Source of the DNA: CAWEYO01 sp963813315
GTDB lineage: Bacteria > Pseudomonadota > Alphaproteobacteria > Rhizobiales > Rhizobiaceae
Assembly (NCBI GenBank): GCA_963813315.1
Contig: CAWEYO010000018.1
Coordinates: 248,001-312,000, forward strand
Length of the DNA: 64,000 nucleotides
Direction: 5' to 3'
Below the pieces are notes generated by a model, which was given only the letters and a program-made list of their open reading frames with translations, was not told the origin of the DNA and did not search any database. Numbering within the stretch: position 1 is the stretch's first letter; each line of letters opens with the position of its first letter. The position numbers were made by a program, and so were the translations under genes. Positions 27,050-35,861 of this stretch are shown one piece after another.

Positions 27050-27742
27050 ATGGAAGCTGTTCAAACACCTGTCAAATCGGAAGGCGGCGCCGTTTCCGGC
27101 GACGTGGACCTCGTTCGGCGTGCGTTGGCGCGCGAGGGCGATGCCTTCCGCACGATCATGAAGACGCACAATCAACGGCTCTACCGGCTCGCACGGGGTG
27201 TCGTGCGCGACGACAGCGAAGCCGAGGATGTCGTTCAGGAAGCCTACGTCCTTGCCTTCAGGCATCTTGACCAATTCCGCGGCGATTCCGCGCTGGCCAC
27301 CTGGCTTTCCCGCATCGTTATCAATGAGGCACTCGGACGTCTTCGCAAAAATCGGAAGGCGGCTGAATTTGTCAAGTCCGCCGAGCGGGCACCGCGGGCC
27401 GAAGTCATCCAGTTCCCCCGTAACATGTCCGATCCGGAGCAAACGATGGCGCAGCGGCAGATCTTGCAACTTGTCGAACAGGCTACAGACCGTCTTCCCG
27501 CTGTTTATCGCACCGTCTTTGTCGCACGGGTGATCGAGGGATTGAGCGTCGACGAGACGGCGGAACTGCTTGGCGTTCGCCCGGAGACGGTAAAGACGAG
27601 GCTGCATCGGGCGCGCAATCTCCTGCGCAAGGAACTGGTCGAACAGATCGGTCCGGTATTGATGGACGCTTTCCCGTTTGCCGGACGCCGTTGTGAACGC
27701 CTGACGGTTACCGTGATGAAGCGGCTCGGCTTCCCTCACTGA
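27050..27742 (+). CDS. ECF-type RNA polymerase sigma factor
   Basis: 230 aa. Region 2: LYRLARGVVRDDSEAEDVVQEAYVLAFRHLDQFRG ... ATWLSRIVINEALGRLRK (residues about 45-105), which binds core and the -10 element; region 4: LPAVYRTVFVARVIEGLSVDETAELLGVRPETVKTRLHRARNLLRKEL (about 150-200) with the -35 HTH. The ATG at 27050 follows AGGGAGG. No anti-sigma factor lies next to it; control may be through its own promoter or a remote partner. A probable regulon member (DUF4142) is 92 bp downstream with a matching promoter. Confidence 0.9.
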   Translation: MEAVQTPVKSEGGAVSGDVDLVRRALAREGDAFRTIMKTHNQRLYRLARGVVRDDSEAEDVVQEAYVLAFRHLDQFRGDSALATWLSRIVINEALGRLRKNRKAAEFVKSAERAPRAEVIQFPRNMSDPEQTMAQRQILQLVEQATDRLPAVYRTVFVARVIEGLSVDETAELLGVRPETVKTRLHRARNLLRKELVEQIGPVLMDAFPFAGRRCERLTVTVMKRLGFPH

Positions 27743-27748
27743 TTTTCG

Positions 27749-27777
27749 GGAACGTTTCAGGCTCGGCGACATCCAAT
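27749..27777 (+). promoter_or_regulatory. ECF-type promoter upstream of the DUF4142 gene
   Basis: GGAAC at 27749-27753, 16 bases, CATCCAAT at 27770-27777: same two boxes and spacing as at 27000, while the 16-base spacers themselves are unrelated. It starts just after the sigma gene stop, 58 bp before the DUF4142 ATG. Confidence 0.6.
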
Positions 27778-27834
27778 CAGCGTCGACTGAAAACATAGCC
27801 CAATGCCTTTGGCATTCGGGGCAAGGAGGTTCCC

Positions 27835-28359
27835 ATGATTGTTCGACCGACAACCGTGTTAGCAGCACTTTGCCTGTTTGGTGCAGCGCACCTGGCGCAA
27901 GCTGCGGACAAGCCGACCGACCCGCAGATCGCTCACATTGCCTACAGTGCCGGTGTCATCGACATCGAGGCTGCGAAACTTGCAATCTCGAAATCCAGCA
28001 ACAAGGAGGTCGTTGCGTTCGCTCAGGACATGGTTCGCGACCACGAGGCGGTCAACGTCCAGGCGCTCGACCTCGTCAAGAAACTCAATGTCACGCCGGA
28101 GGACAATGACACAAGCAAGGCCTTGACTCAGGCTGCAACCGACGAGCGGACAAAGCTGGCTGCGCTCGACGGTGATGCCTTCGACAAAGCCTATGTGGAG
28201 AATGAGGTAGCCTATCACAAGCAGGTGAACGGAGCGCTCGAAACGTTACTCATTCCGTCTGCTGAAAACGCCGAACTGAAGAGCCTGCTTGAAACCGGGC
28301 TAAAGATCTTCCAGGGCCATCAACAGCACGCCGAGCACGTCGCGGCGAGCCTCAAATAG
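27835..28359 (+). CDS. DUF4142 periplasmic protein
   Basis: 174 aa. Signal peptide LAALCLFGAAHLAQAA with cleavage near residue 24, then an all-helical ferritin-like DUF4142 domain (IAYSAGVIDIEAAKLAISKS, FAQDMVRDHEAVN, NEVAYHKQVNGALE, FQGHQQHAEHV). The conserved His/Glu pattern resembles metal-binding helical bundles, but no reaction is known for the family. A strong ribosome site (AAGGAGG) precedes the ATG. Likely controlled by the upstream ECF sigma factor. Confidence 0.87.
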   Translation: MIVRPTTVLAALCLFGAAHLAQAADKPTDPQIAHIAYSAGVIDIEAAKLAISKSSNKEVVAFAQDMVRDHEAVNVQALDLVKKLNVTPEDNDTSKALTQAATDERTKLAALDGDAFDKAYVENEVAYHKQVNGALETLLIPSAENAELKSLLETGLKIFQGHQQHAEHVAASLK

Positions 28360-28360
28360 A

Positions 28361-28475
28361 GCATGATCCCGAAAAGTGTGTAGCGGTTTTCGGAAAAAGA
28401 TCATGCGAAATCAAAGAATTAGAGCGCGGCGACGATTCCAGTTGAAATCACCGCGCTCTAGGGAAAAGATCATGC
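28361..28475. repeat. Mosaic of rhizobial palindromic repeats
   Basis: Part 1 (28361-28406): GCATGATCCCGAAAA pairs with TTTTCGGAAAAAGATCATGC, a very common Mesorhizobium-type intergenic palindrome. Part 2 (28421-28459): AGAGCGCGG pairs with CCGCGCTCT. Part 3: a further GAAAAGATCATGC end at 28463-28475. It fills the whole space between DUF4142 and the cupredoxin gene. Confidence 0.7.
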
Positions 28476-28795
28476 TGGTGGAACGACGCCTGTGGATGGG
28501 TCTCTTTTGCGCGTTGACCATGGGCGTCGTCACGGCGCATGCGGAAACCATCCAGGTCACCATTGAAAAGCTGGTGTTCTCGCCGGCAGACATCAAAGCA
28601 AAGGTTGGCGACACGATCGAGTGGATCAACAAGGATCCGCTCGTCCACACGGCGACCGTTCGAGGAGGGTGGGAGGTGATGATCCCACCCAAAAAAACGG
28701 CAACTCAGGTCGTTCAGAAGGCGGAATCGGTCGACTACTATTGCCGGTTCCACCCCAATATGAAGGGGACCCTCACTGCGGAAGCCCAGCAGTAG
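28472..28795 (+). CDS. Periplasmic cupredoxin (plastocyanin/azurin-like)
   Basis: 107 aa from the ATG at 28472. Signal peptide (LWMGLFCALTMGVVTAHAE), then a single cupredoxin fold. The type 1 copper ligands are visible: His in DPLVHTATV, Cys in VDYYCRFHP, the following His, and Met in NMKG. It should carry electrons or copper in the periplasm. The start codon lies in the last repeat arm (GATCATGC) and the ribosome site is weak; a start eight codons later is possible. The open frame upstream to 28376 is repeat sequence and not protein. Confidence 0.85.
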   Translation: MLVERRLWMGLFCALTMGVVTAHAETIQVTIEKLVFSPADIKAKVGDTIEWINKDPLVHTATVRGGWEVMIPPKKTATQVVQKAESVDYYCRFHPNMKGTLTAEAQQ

Positions 28796-28849
28796 CCGCG
28801 TCAGGGACTCTCCCCGCTGCCGTGAAGGCCAGCCCAGGCCGTACGCCGG

Positions 28850-29104
28850 TCAGCCGCGCTTTTCGATGAAGTTGTGGTAGACGTAAAGAACCACAAGCGA
28901 GCCGATAACCGCGACGATCAGGCTCCAGATGTTGAAGCCGGTGACACCCGTGGCGCCGAAAAGCGAAAAGATAAAACCGCCGACCACTGCGCCCACTATG
29001 CCGAGCACGATGTCCAGCACGAGACCCTGCCCTGAACTGCCGAACAGCCTGCTGCCGATAAAACCCGACACAAGGCCGAGCAGAATCCAGCTAATAAATG
29101 ACAT
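28850..29104 (-). CDS. GlsB/YeaQ/YmgE-family membrane protein
   Basis: 84 aa with three TM helices (ISWILLGLVSGFIGSRLFG; VLDIVLGIVGAVVGGFIFSLFG; IWSLIVAVIGSLVVLYVYHNF). The glycine-rich GLVSGFIGSRLFG and GIVGAVVGG are the family signature (transglycosylase-associated, stress-induced). AAGGAGA precedes the ATG at 29104. The exact role is unknown. Divergent from the YidB-like gene. Confidence 0.88.
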   Translation of the reverse strand: MSFISWILLGLVSGFIGSRLFGSSGQGLVLDIVLGIVGAVVGGFIFSLFGATGVTGFNIWSLIVAVIGSLVVLYVYHNFIEKRG

Positions 29105-29244
29105 GAAATGTCTCCTTGTTGTGAGACGGCATGGTTCCACAGCGTCCGCCGCAACACAAGGCGAGAGTGGGCGTTGCGCTCGGCTCGCTTGGGTATATGC
29201 TTTGGCCCCTGCTCTAGTGTTCCACGCAAGTTTTGGAGGAACCC

Positions 29245-29769
29245 ATGGGACTTCTCGACGACGCCGTGCCCGGCGGCAATATCTCCAAGCCGTTGCTGAT
29301 CGCGTTGGGCGTGCTCTTGGCCGGCAAGATGTTCGGTTCGAAGACTTCCGGCGAGGGCGGCGATGACGAAACTTCGCCCCGTCAGGTTCCGGATCCGCGC
29401 TCGCCACAGGCCGACGCTCCCGTGGGACGCCATACCGGACCGAGCGCGGAACCGGGTGGTAAAGGCGAGGGCGGGTTGCTCGACGGGTTAGGCGGTCTGC
29501 TCGATAGCCTCGCCAAGACCGGCCAGCGCGAGACGGCAGACTCTTGGGTCAAGCCCGGCGAAAACAAGCCCATCGAACCCGGCGATCTCGGCAAGGCTAT
29601 TGGCAGCACCACTCTCGGCGAAATCGCCCGCCAGGCAGGCTTGAGCGAGGAGGAGCTTTTGAAGCAGCTCTCCAAGGTGCTGCCCGGAGTAGTCGACAAG
29701 CTGACACCGGACGGAAAACTGCCCAGCAATCGCGAGGTGGCGGACAACTTTCCAAAAATTCCGTGGTAA
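29245..29769 (+). CDS. YidB-family (DUF937) protein
   Basis: 174 aa. MGLLDDAVPGG start, one hydrophobic stretch (LLIALGVLLAGKMFG), an acidic/Pro/Gly linker (residues about 40-85), and the C-terminal DUF937 helix bundle (LGEIARQAGLSEEELLKQLSKVLPGVVDKLTPDGKLP). GGAGG lies 5 bases before the ATG at 29245. Function unknown; may be a soluble or peripheral envelope protein. Convergent with the CAP-domain gene 6 bp away. Confidence 0.85.
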   Translation: MGLLDDAVPGGNISKPLLIALGVLLAGKMFGSKTSGEGGDDETSPRQVPDPRSPQADAPVGRHTGPSAEPGGKGEGGLLDGLGGLLDSLAKTGQRETADSWVKPGENKPIEPGDLGKAIGSTTLGEIARQAGLSEEELLKQLSKVLPGVVDKLTPDGKLPSNREVADNFPKIPW

Positions 29770-29775
29770 GGGAAT

Positions 29776-30210
29776 TTATCCACAGGCGAAGAAAGTTGCG
29801 TAGGCCCCGACTACGGAAGCTCCTGCGTACCTCAGATTGGGTCGAAGCAAGTTCACGTTATGGCTTGCCGAATACCTCCACCCAGAAAAAAGATGCTGTG
29901 CATTTTGGTAGTTGTAACCAACGTTTTCTGTGCATGTTCCCCTGATTCCAGTAGCTCTGGCCTTGGCTGATCTCTGGCGGAACCCATCATGGCTCATCAT
30001 ATGCCGGGCTGATTGGTACCGGCTATGTTGCCTTGCCAAAGCCTTCAGCGTGCCATGAAGAGCTAAGGGAGAGAGACCCCGGCTGACCCTATAGGAATTG
30101 ATGAGCGTTAGCGTCTGAGGACCGAAATCGACAGCCGCAGCTACCTGTGGTGTCGTACCTGCACAGCACGAGACCAGAACCGCTATTGCAATTGTCTTTG
30201 GGGTTTTCAT
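29776..30210 (-). CDS. Secreted CAP-domain (SCP-like) protein
   Basis: 144 aa from the ATG at 30210. Signal peptide AIAVLVSCCAGTTPQVAAA, then a short CAP domain: LINSYRVSRGLSPLALHGTLKALARQHSRYQ, MSHDGF, GTCTENVGYN, LFSGWRYSASHNVNLLRPNLRYAGASVV, which carry the usual His/Glu cavity residues. Bacterial CAP proteins are secreted and of varied or unknown function. The frame upstream to 30273 lacks a signal and was not used. Confidence 0.85.
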   Translation of the reverse strand: MKTPKTIAIAVLVSCCAGTTPQVAAAVDFGPQTLTLINSYRVSRGLSPLALHGTLKALARQHSRYQSARHMMSHDGFRQRSAKARATGIRGTCTENVGYNYQNAQHLFSGWRYSASHNVNLLRPNLRYAGASVVGAYATFFACG

Positions 30211-30286
30211 TCCGGATTTATTCCTTCGATCATCCCCGCGCAAATGGCCCCCAAAGGACAGCCAGCGAGTCAAAGCACATCCGTAG

Positions 30287-30588
30287 CTATGAGAATAGCT
30301 TAGGCGAACGTGAAGATTCCAGCAGGGCTTCGGCTAGCCGTCGACGAAAACCATCGAGCAGGTCGATCGCCTGTCGCACCTCAAAGGCCGCCGATTTGGA
30401 GCGGCTGCGTGCCAGAACCGTTTTTTCAAGTTTCGCGAATTGCCATAACTTCTCCGGGCGGGTGTAAGGAGCTAGTTCGTTAGGCTTAAAACGCGTCGCA
30501 GATACCCCCCTTTGCCCTGCTTGCCGAAGCGCCTGAAACGTTGAGAAATTGACGGCACAATCTTGACCGGGGCGGCCCAGGCATGGCG
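30287..30588 (-). pseudogene. Coding-like minus-strand remnant overlapping the leader repeat
   Basis: A stop-to-stop frame of about 100 codons on the minus strand with no ATG/GTG/TTG start. Its translation includes RPGQDCAVNFSTFQALRQAG, FKPNELAPYTRPEKLWQFAK and SKSAAFEVRQAIDLLDGFRR, with coding-like GC at third positions and a helix-rich C-terminus. I do not recognise the family. Its upstream half is duplicated in the leader copy at 35441, where the frame has stops. Probably the C-terminal stump of a lost gene. Confidence 0.4.
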
Positions 30589-30682
30589 TTCAGAGACGAA
30601 GCATGGACAAATTTTCCCGAGCCGGCTTTGTCGCCGCAGCGAAGAGCCGTGTTCGCCACAATTCAGGGCGAACCTGCGGTTA
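30439..30682 (+). repeat. 245-bp direct repeat, copy 1 (leader and first codons of the NRPS)
   Basis: Runs from ATTGCCATAACTTCTCCGGG to about the codon before MTAAEAASF in the NRPS. Copy 2 at 35441 is about 85 percent identical by eye. It includes GTGTAAGGAGCTAG, GGCTTAAAACGCGTCGCAGA, and the ATG at 30583 with 33 following codons. Differences inside the shared codons fall at all three positions, so protein-level selection on this part is not evident. Confidence 0.8.
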
Positions 30683-33600
30683 TGACCGCCGCCGAAGCTG
30701 CCAGTTTCCTGGAAGAGCTCGCGCGTCTGGAAGTTCAGTTGTGGGTGGAGGGCAGGGACCTTCGGTTTCGCAGCCCACCGGGGGTGTTGACCTCCGAGCT
30801 ACGCACGCGGATTTCGGGGAATCGGGCCTCGCTCGTTGCTTACCTCGAGGCCAAAGCTAGTTCCGACGCCGGCGCACCGCCGACATCTGCTGCCCATGGC
30901 GTTCACGATGCTCCGAAGAGGACCGTGGACGAAGACGTTGGAGAGCGGATCGCTACCCGACGCGATGAATTGATCGAAGCAGGGTCGGCTCCCGCTTCTG
31001 GATCGGTCGAAATCCTCAGCGTCGGTCGCCTCGGCGACCAGCCCCTTTCATACAATCAGCGGCGCCTGTGGTTCATGAAACAAATGGATCCGGACAGCGC
31101 CGTGTACAACATTCCGGCAGTCTTGCGCTTTCGTGGCATGCTGGACGTATCTGCGCTGGAGACAGCGCTGGACGTGGTCATCACGCGGCAAGAGAGCCTG
31201 CGCACACGCTTCGTGGCGGTGGACGGCAGCCCCCGCTGCGTCGTCGAGCCCCATGCGGACATCGAGCTCGCTAAGGTCGACTTGAGCGATGTCCCTGTCG
31301 CGAATCGCGAACAGGAAGCCACCGCTCGTGCGCTCGAGACGATGCATCGGCCCTTCGATCTTAGTCGCTGCCCGCTGCTGCGCGTGCAATTGCTGCGACT
31401 GGAGGCCGACCATCACATTCTCGTTTGCGTGGTCGACCACATTGTGGCGGATGGCATTTCTATCGGCATCCTGATGCGCGAGTGGCTCGAGCAGTACGCC
31501 CGCTACATCGTGGGGGAGAAAGGGCCACAACCGCCGCTGCGCTACCAGTACGTCGACTATGCGGATTGGGAAGGTCGCCAGTCCGCCGCCGGCGCGCTTG
31601 AAAAGAATCTCGCTTACTGGAGGGGCCAGCTCGCGGGCCTTCCTCCAGCCCTGCAGCTTCCCACGGACCGGCCCCGCCCGCCAGTGCAAACCTACGTGGG
31701 CGCACGCGCCTCCGCTACTCTTTCCGAAGAGGAGACTCGACGAATCAAAGAGCTTGCGCGACGTGAAGGCGCCACGCTCTTCATGGTGCTGATGAGTGCA
31801 TTCCAGGCGCTGCTTCACCGATATACGTTTGATACGGACATCCCCGTGGGCACTGCCGTCGCCAACCGCGGGCGCTCCGAGTTCACGAATGTCGTCGGCT
31901 TCTTCGCGAACACTATCGTGATGCGTGGAAACTTCCGAGGAAGCCCGACCGTCCGCGAGGCCATCGGGCGGGCACGCGAGATGGCGCTGCACGCCTTCGC
32001 GCACGAAGACATGCCGTTTGACGTGCTAGTGGACGCGATCGCTCCCCGCCGCAGCCTCGAACACTCGCCGTTGTTTCAGGTGATGTTCGTCCTGCAGAGC
32101 GCGCCGGCCGGCGACATGCGCCTGCCGAACCTGCGGCTCGAGCAAGTGGAGCTCGCCCCGCGCACAGCGCGCTTCGACCTGGCAGTAGACGCCATCGACC
32201 GTGGGGGCCGGCTCAGTCTCTTCTTCGAATACAACACCGATCTCTTCGACGGCGAGACGGTCGAGCGCATGGTGCAACACTACCGCGCGATGCTTGCCGG
32301 ATATGTCTCGAACCCTGATACAGCCGTGGCGAGCGTGCCGTTAATGTCGGCGGACGAGCTGCGATTGCTGACGGTCGACTGGAATCGCACGCGGATGCCT
32401 CCCGATGACTTAGGTACGGTGCACAAGCTCTTCGAAGCCCAGGCCGCCAAAACCCCTGATGCGGTCGCCGTGCGATTCGAGGATTCGCTACTCACCTACG
32501 CAGAACTCAATGCGCGCTCCAATCAATTTGCCAGACGCTTGCGATCACTCGGAATTGGCCCAGGTTTCCTGGTTGCGCTGCACATAGAACGCTCATTGGA
32601 TATGCTTATCACTCTGCTCGGTGTCCAGAAGGCAGGCGGAGCCTACGTACCGCTCGATCCCAGCCTCCCTGCGGAACGATTGAATTTCATGCTGACTGAC
32701 TGCGGCGCGACGGTCTTAGTAGCCGTCGGCGCCATGACTGCCGAACTGGCGGTCCCCGATGGTGTGCACTTGCTGGACCTTGAGGCAGAAGCACTCACGC
32801 TGGACGGCCTCGACTCGACCAATCTCGGAGCTATCGCATGTCCAGCCGATGTGGCCTATGTCATCTACACGTCTGGGTCGACCGGGCAGCCCAAAGGCGT
32901 GGCTGTCTCGCACGGCTCACTGTCGAATTTTCTCTACTCGATGAAGCACGAACCAGGCCTTTCGGCAGACGACGTCGTTATGGCGGTGACCACAATTTCG
33001 TTCGATATCGCAGCTCTGGAACTCTACCTGCCTCTGTTGGTTGGGGCTCGCATTGAACTAGCATCTCGCGAGGTGGCGGCCGATGCCAGGGAACTCGCAC
33101 AGTTGCTGTTCGCGAGCAACGCCACGGTTCTGCAGGCGACGCCGACGACGTGGCGACAGCTGGTGGAGATTGGCTGGCGCGGGCGCCAAGGCTTCCGTGC
33201 GTTGTGCGGCGGAGAGGCGTTACCACGTGATCTGGCCGACGCGGTACTGGAAAGGGTCCAAGAGCTGTGGAATTTATATGGTCCTACGGAAACGACCGTC
33301 TGGTCCACCGCCGAGCGAGTTCGAACGCGGGGCCAATGTGATCAGTATCGGTCGGCCTATAGCAGACACGCAAATTTACATCGTCGATCCGGCAGGCGAG
33401 CCGGTGCCAATCGGGATCCCGGGCGAAATATGCATCGGGGGAGCGGGCGTAGCAATCGGATATCATCGGCTGCCTGAGCTGACAGCGCAGCGCTTCGTTG
33501 CCGATCACTTTTCTGCCCGGTCCGGCGCGCGGTTGTACCGGACCGGTGATCTAGGGCGTTGGGGCGGTGACGGCCGCTTATTTCATCTCGGCCGGCTGGA

Positions 33601-35065
33601 CGATCAAGTGAAACTTCGCGGCTATCGCATTGAGTTGGGCGAGATTGAATCCGTGCTTCTGCAGCACCCCGCGGTCCGATCCTGTGTCATGGTTGTTCGT
33701 GAGGATCAATCGGGCGATCAGCGGATCGTTGCGTACATCGTCGCGGCCAAGAAATCGGCGGTACAGATCGACGAACTGCGGCGCCTGCTAAAGGCCAAGT
33801 TGCCACACTACATGATACCGTCAGCAATCGTGTCGATGGTGTCCTTCCCGCTCACGACTAGCGGGAAGATCGATCGTTCGGCCTTACCACCGCCGGAACC
33901 AAGTACTGTGCAATCCGAATGCATCAGCGCTGCTCCGAAAACGCAGACTGATAAAGTGTTGGCGGGTATCTGGAGTGAATTGCTTGGTGTCCAACAGGTG
34001 GGTATTCGCGACAATTTCTTCGATCTAGGTGGGCATTCACTATTGATAATTCGCTTGATCAATGAGGTTAGGAAAAGGCTGGGGTTTGCACTAAGGGTTA
34101 GCGAGGTATTGCAGAACCCCACGATCGAGCTCCTAGCGCGTCTAATAAGTGAGAGCCGTGCAACCGGGGCCGACCCTAGGGTTGTTCGGCTGCAGGAAGG
34201 CAGTCAGGGGACACCACTGTACTTCATTGGTGCTGGGCCGGACGAATCCGGTCTTGCAAAGATGATGGGTCAGGGTCAAGCAGTCTTTGGGACTGAAGTG
34301 CCGTTGCCGTTGGCGTGGATCAAGGCAGTCACCGAAGCTGAGACATCGGCCTTGCCTAATATTGAACAGTTGGTCGCTCCACATGTGGCGGCGCTAAGTG
34401 CTCATGTACGCTCGTCTTCGTTTATGTTGGCAGGTCACTCCTTCAAAGGAATCATCGCGGTTGAGGTTGCTCGGCAAATTCAGAGTCAGGGGGGGCGAGT
34501 GGAGGCCGTCCTATTGTTCGATACCTGGGCCAGACTTCCGCGTTTTTCTGACCTTGTCCGATACTTTCGACAGCAGGACCGGGAGTCAGATCCGAGCCAG
34601 CCTTTATCTCTTCGTCGTTTACGAGCAATGTCTACGTACTTAAGAAAGTCGTTCCTTGTTGGCATGTTGGTGGCGCGGCACGTGGCAAAATCGATTTTGC
34701 ATGCGCTGCTGCGCAAGTCGAAGCTGACTGTTTTCCTTGACGAGAACGGCGTGCCGATTGAATGGAAGGTTATTAGTCGCCTGCAGGATAATATAATGAA
34801 GACATACCAACCTCCACGGACGAGCGTCAAAGGCGTGCTTTTTCGGGCAGGTAATGAAAACGAAGTTATTGACGGTATTTTGGGTGAAGATATGGGGTGG
34901 ACCGAAGTTTTTGGCGGAGGTCTTAAGGTGATCACCACAACGGGGAATCACCTTTCGATGATCCGATCAAGCGAGCATAAAAGGACTTTGGCAGAAGCGA
35001 TCAAGGAGCACTTGAGCAATCCAGCTGGAGCAACGGTTGCTACCCTGGTTTCTTTGTTTACCTGA
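30583..35065 (+). CDS. Single-module NRPS: TubC-C-A-PCP-TE (one frameshift)
   Basis: About 1490 aa with one extra base near 33313-33330. Domains: TubC-like docking domain (30682-30870, FLEELARLEVQLWVEGRDLRF), condensation (31040-32390; active motif DHIVADG, first His of HHxxxDG is Asp), adenylation (32410-33900; YTSGSTGQPKG, YGPTETTVW, YRTGDLG, LRGYRIELGEIE), PCP (33950-34160, DNFFDLGGHSLLI), thioesterase (34200-35010). Reading the A pocket from SFDIAALE, VLQATPTTW, LCGGE and LYGPTETTVW gives D-I-L-Q-L-G-L-V-W, closest to glycine codes. The TE nucleophile motif is GHSFKG (34433), with Lys where GxSxG has Gly. Translation may start at 30583 or, more like other TubC proteins, at 30682. A terminal TE in the first gene implies non-colinear order. 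Confidence 0.88.
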
Positions 35066-35167
35066 TTCACTGAAGACGAATGCAAGGTTCGATCTCCGCC
35101 GGCAACGTGCGCTGAGCGTCAACGATCGCGAATGACGAAAGCGAACGCGCCGCGGCCAGCGCTACCG

Positions 35168-35440
35168 ACGTGGCCGACATCGAGATCGAAGCGTGACGGC
35201 GGCTTTCGACGCCCTCCACCCTTGTTCTGCGTTACCACATTGTGGGTACGCTTGGCTGGCGGATCTCCGTTCTATTCAGGCGTAGGTAGTCGGGCCGGTG
35301 ACGACGACAGGTGGTGTCGCTGCCGCTTGCTCGCGACAAGGTCCCGGTAGCGGCGGGTCTGCGGCTGTTTTTGCCAGAAAGCTGGACGAGCGATCTTGCT
35401 CGCCTTGAGCATGCCAGAGTGCCGGAGATATGGCGCGACG
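35168..35440 (+). mobile_element. Degraded IS701-family transposase remnant
   Basis: Fragments in shifting frames: ADIEIEA then (after indel) RRAFDAL, like the start of IS701-type transposases; then VSLPLARDKVPVAAGLRLFL and PESWTSDLARLEHARVPEIW, matching the ARDEVPVxxxLRLFLPESWTSDPARLxxAxVPE block of that family. The rest, including the catalytic acidic residues, is absent. It ends exactly where leader copy 2 begins. The stretch 35066-35167 before it holds nothing I recognise. Confidence 0.65.
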
Positions 35441-35688
35441 ATTGCCACAATTTTTCCGGGCGCGGGTGTAAGGAGCTAGTCCGTTAGGCTTAAAACGCGT
35501 CGCAGATACCCCCCTTTGCCCTGCTTGCCGAAGCGCCTAAATCGTTGAGAAATTGACAGCACAATTTCAACTGGGGCGGCCTACGCATGGCGTTCAGAGA
35601 CGAAGCATGGACAAGTTCTCCTAAGCCCGCCTTGTCGCTGCGGCGAAGAGCCGTGTTCGCCAAAATTCAGGGCGAACCTGCCCTTATC
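35441..35688 (+). repeat. 245-bp direct repeat, copy 2
   Basis: Second copy of the NRPS leader, from ATTGCCACAATTTTTCCGGG to GCGAACCTGCCCTTATCAT. It keeps the ATG (35587) and an open frame of 92 codons, but after the shared part the frame leads into sequence with no TubC or other domain, so I do not call a gene. It precedes the type II thioesterase by 170 bp and could be its promoter. Confidence 0.78.
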
Positions 35689-35861
35689 ATCCGGCGTGCC
35701 CAGTTCTTGCAGGCATTGAATGTGCTTTTTGACAGGGCCAGTGGCGACAACTCCGTTAGATCGCCGCAACCTGCAATTGTTTCTGAATTTCTTCGTTCTG
35801 CTATCCCAATGTCGTTTATGCCGCAGCTATGCTTCGGCAAATGCGCGGCGGGCGACCAGCC

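Noticed and set aside
28376..28471. Upstream extension of the cupredoxin to 28376
   Set aside because: That stretch is palindromic repeat sequence and would put a basic tail before an otherwise normal signal peptide.
30439..30582. A tts box, nod box or sigma-54 (-24/-12) promoter in the NRPS leader
   Set aside because: Partial look-alikes such as TTGCCCTGCTTGC and GCTAGTTCGTTAGG lack the defining GG/GC spacing or conserved bases.
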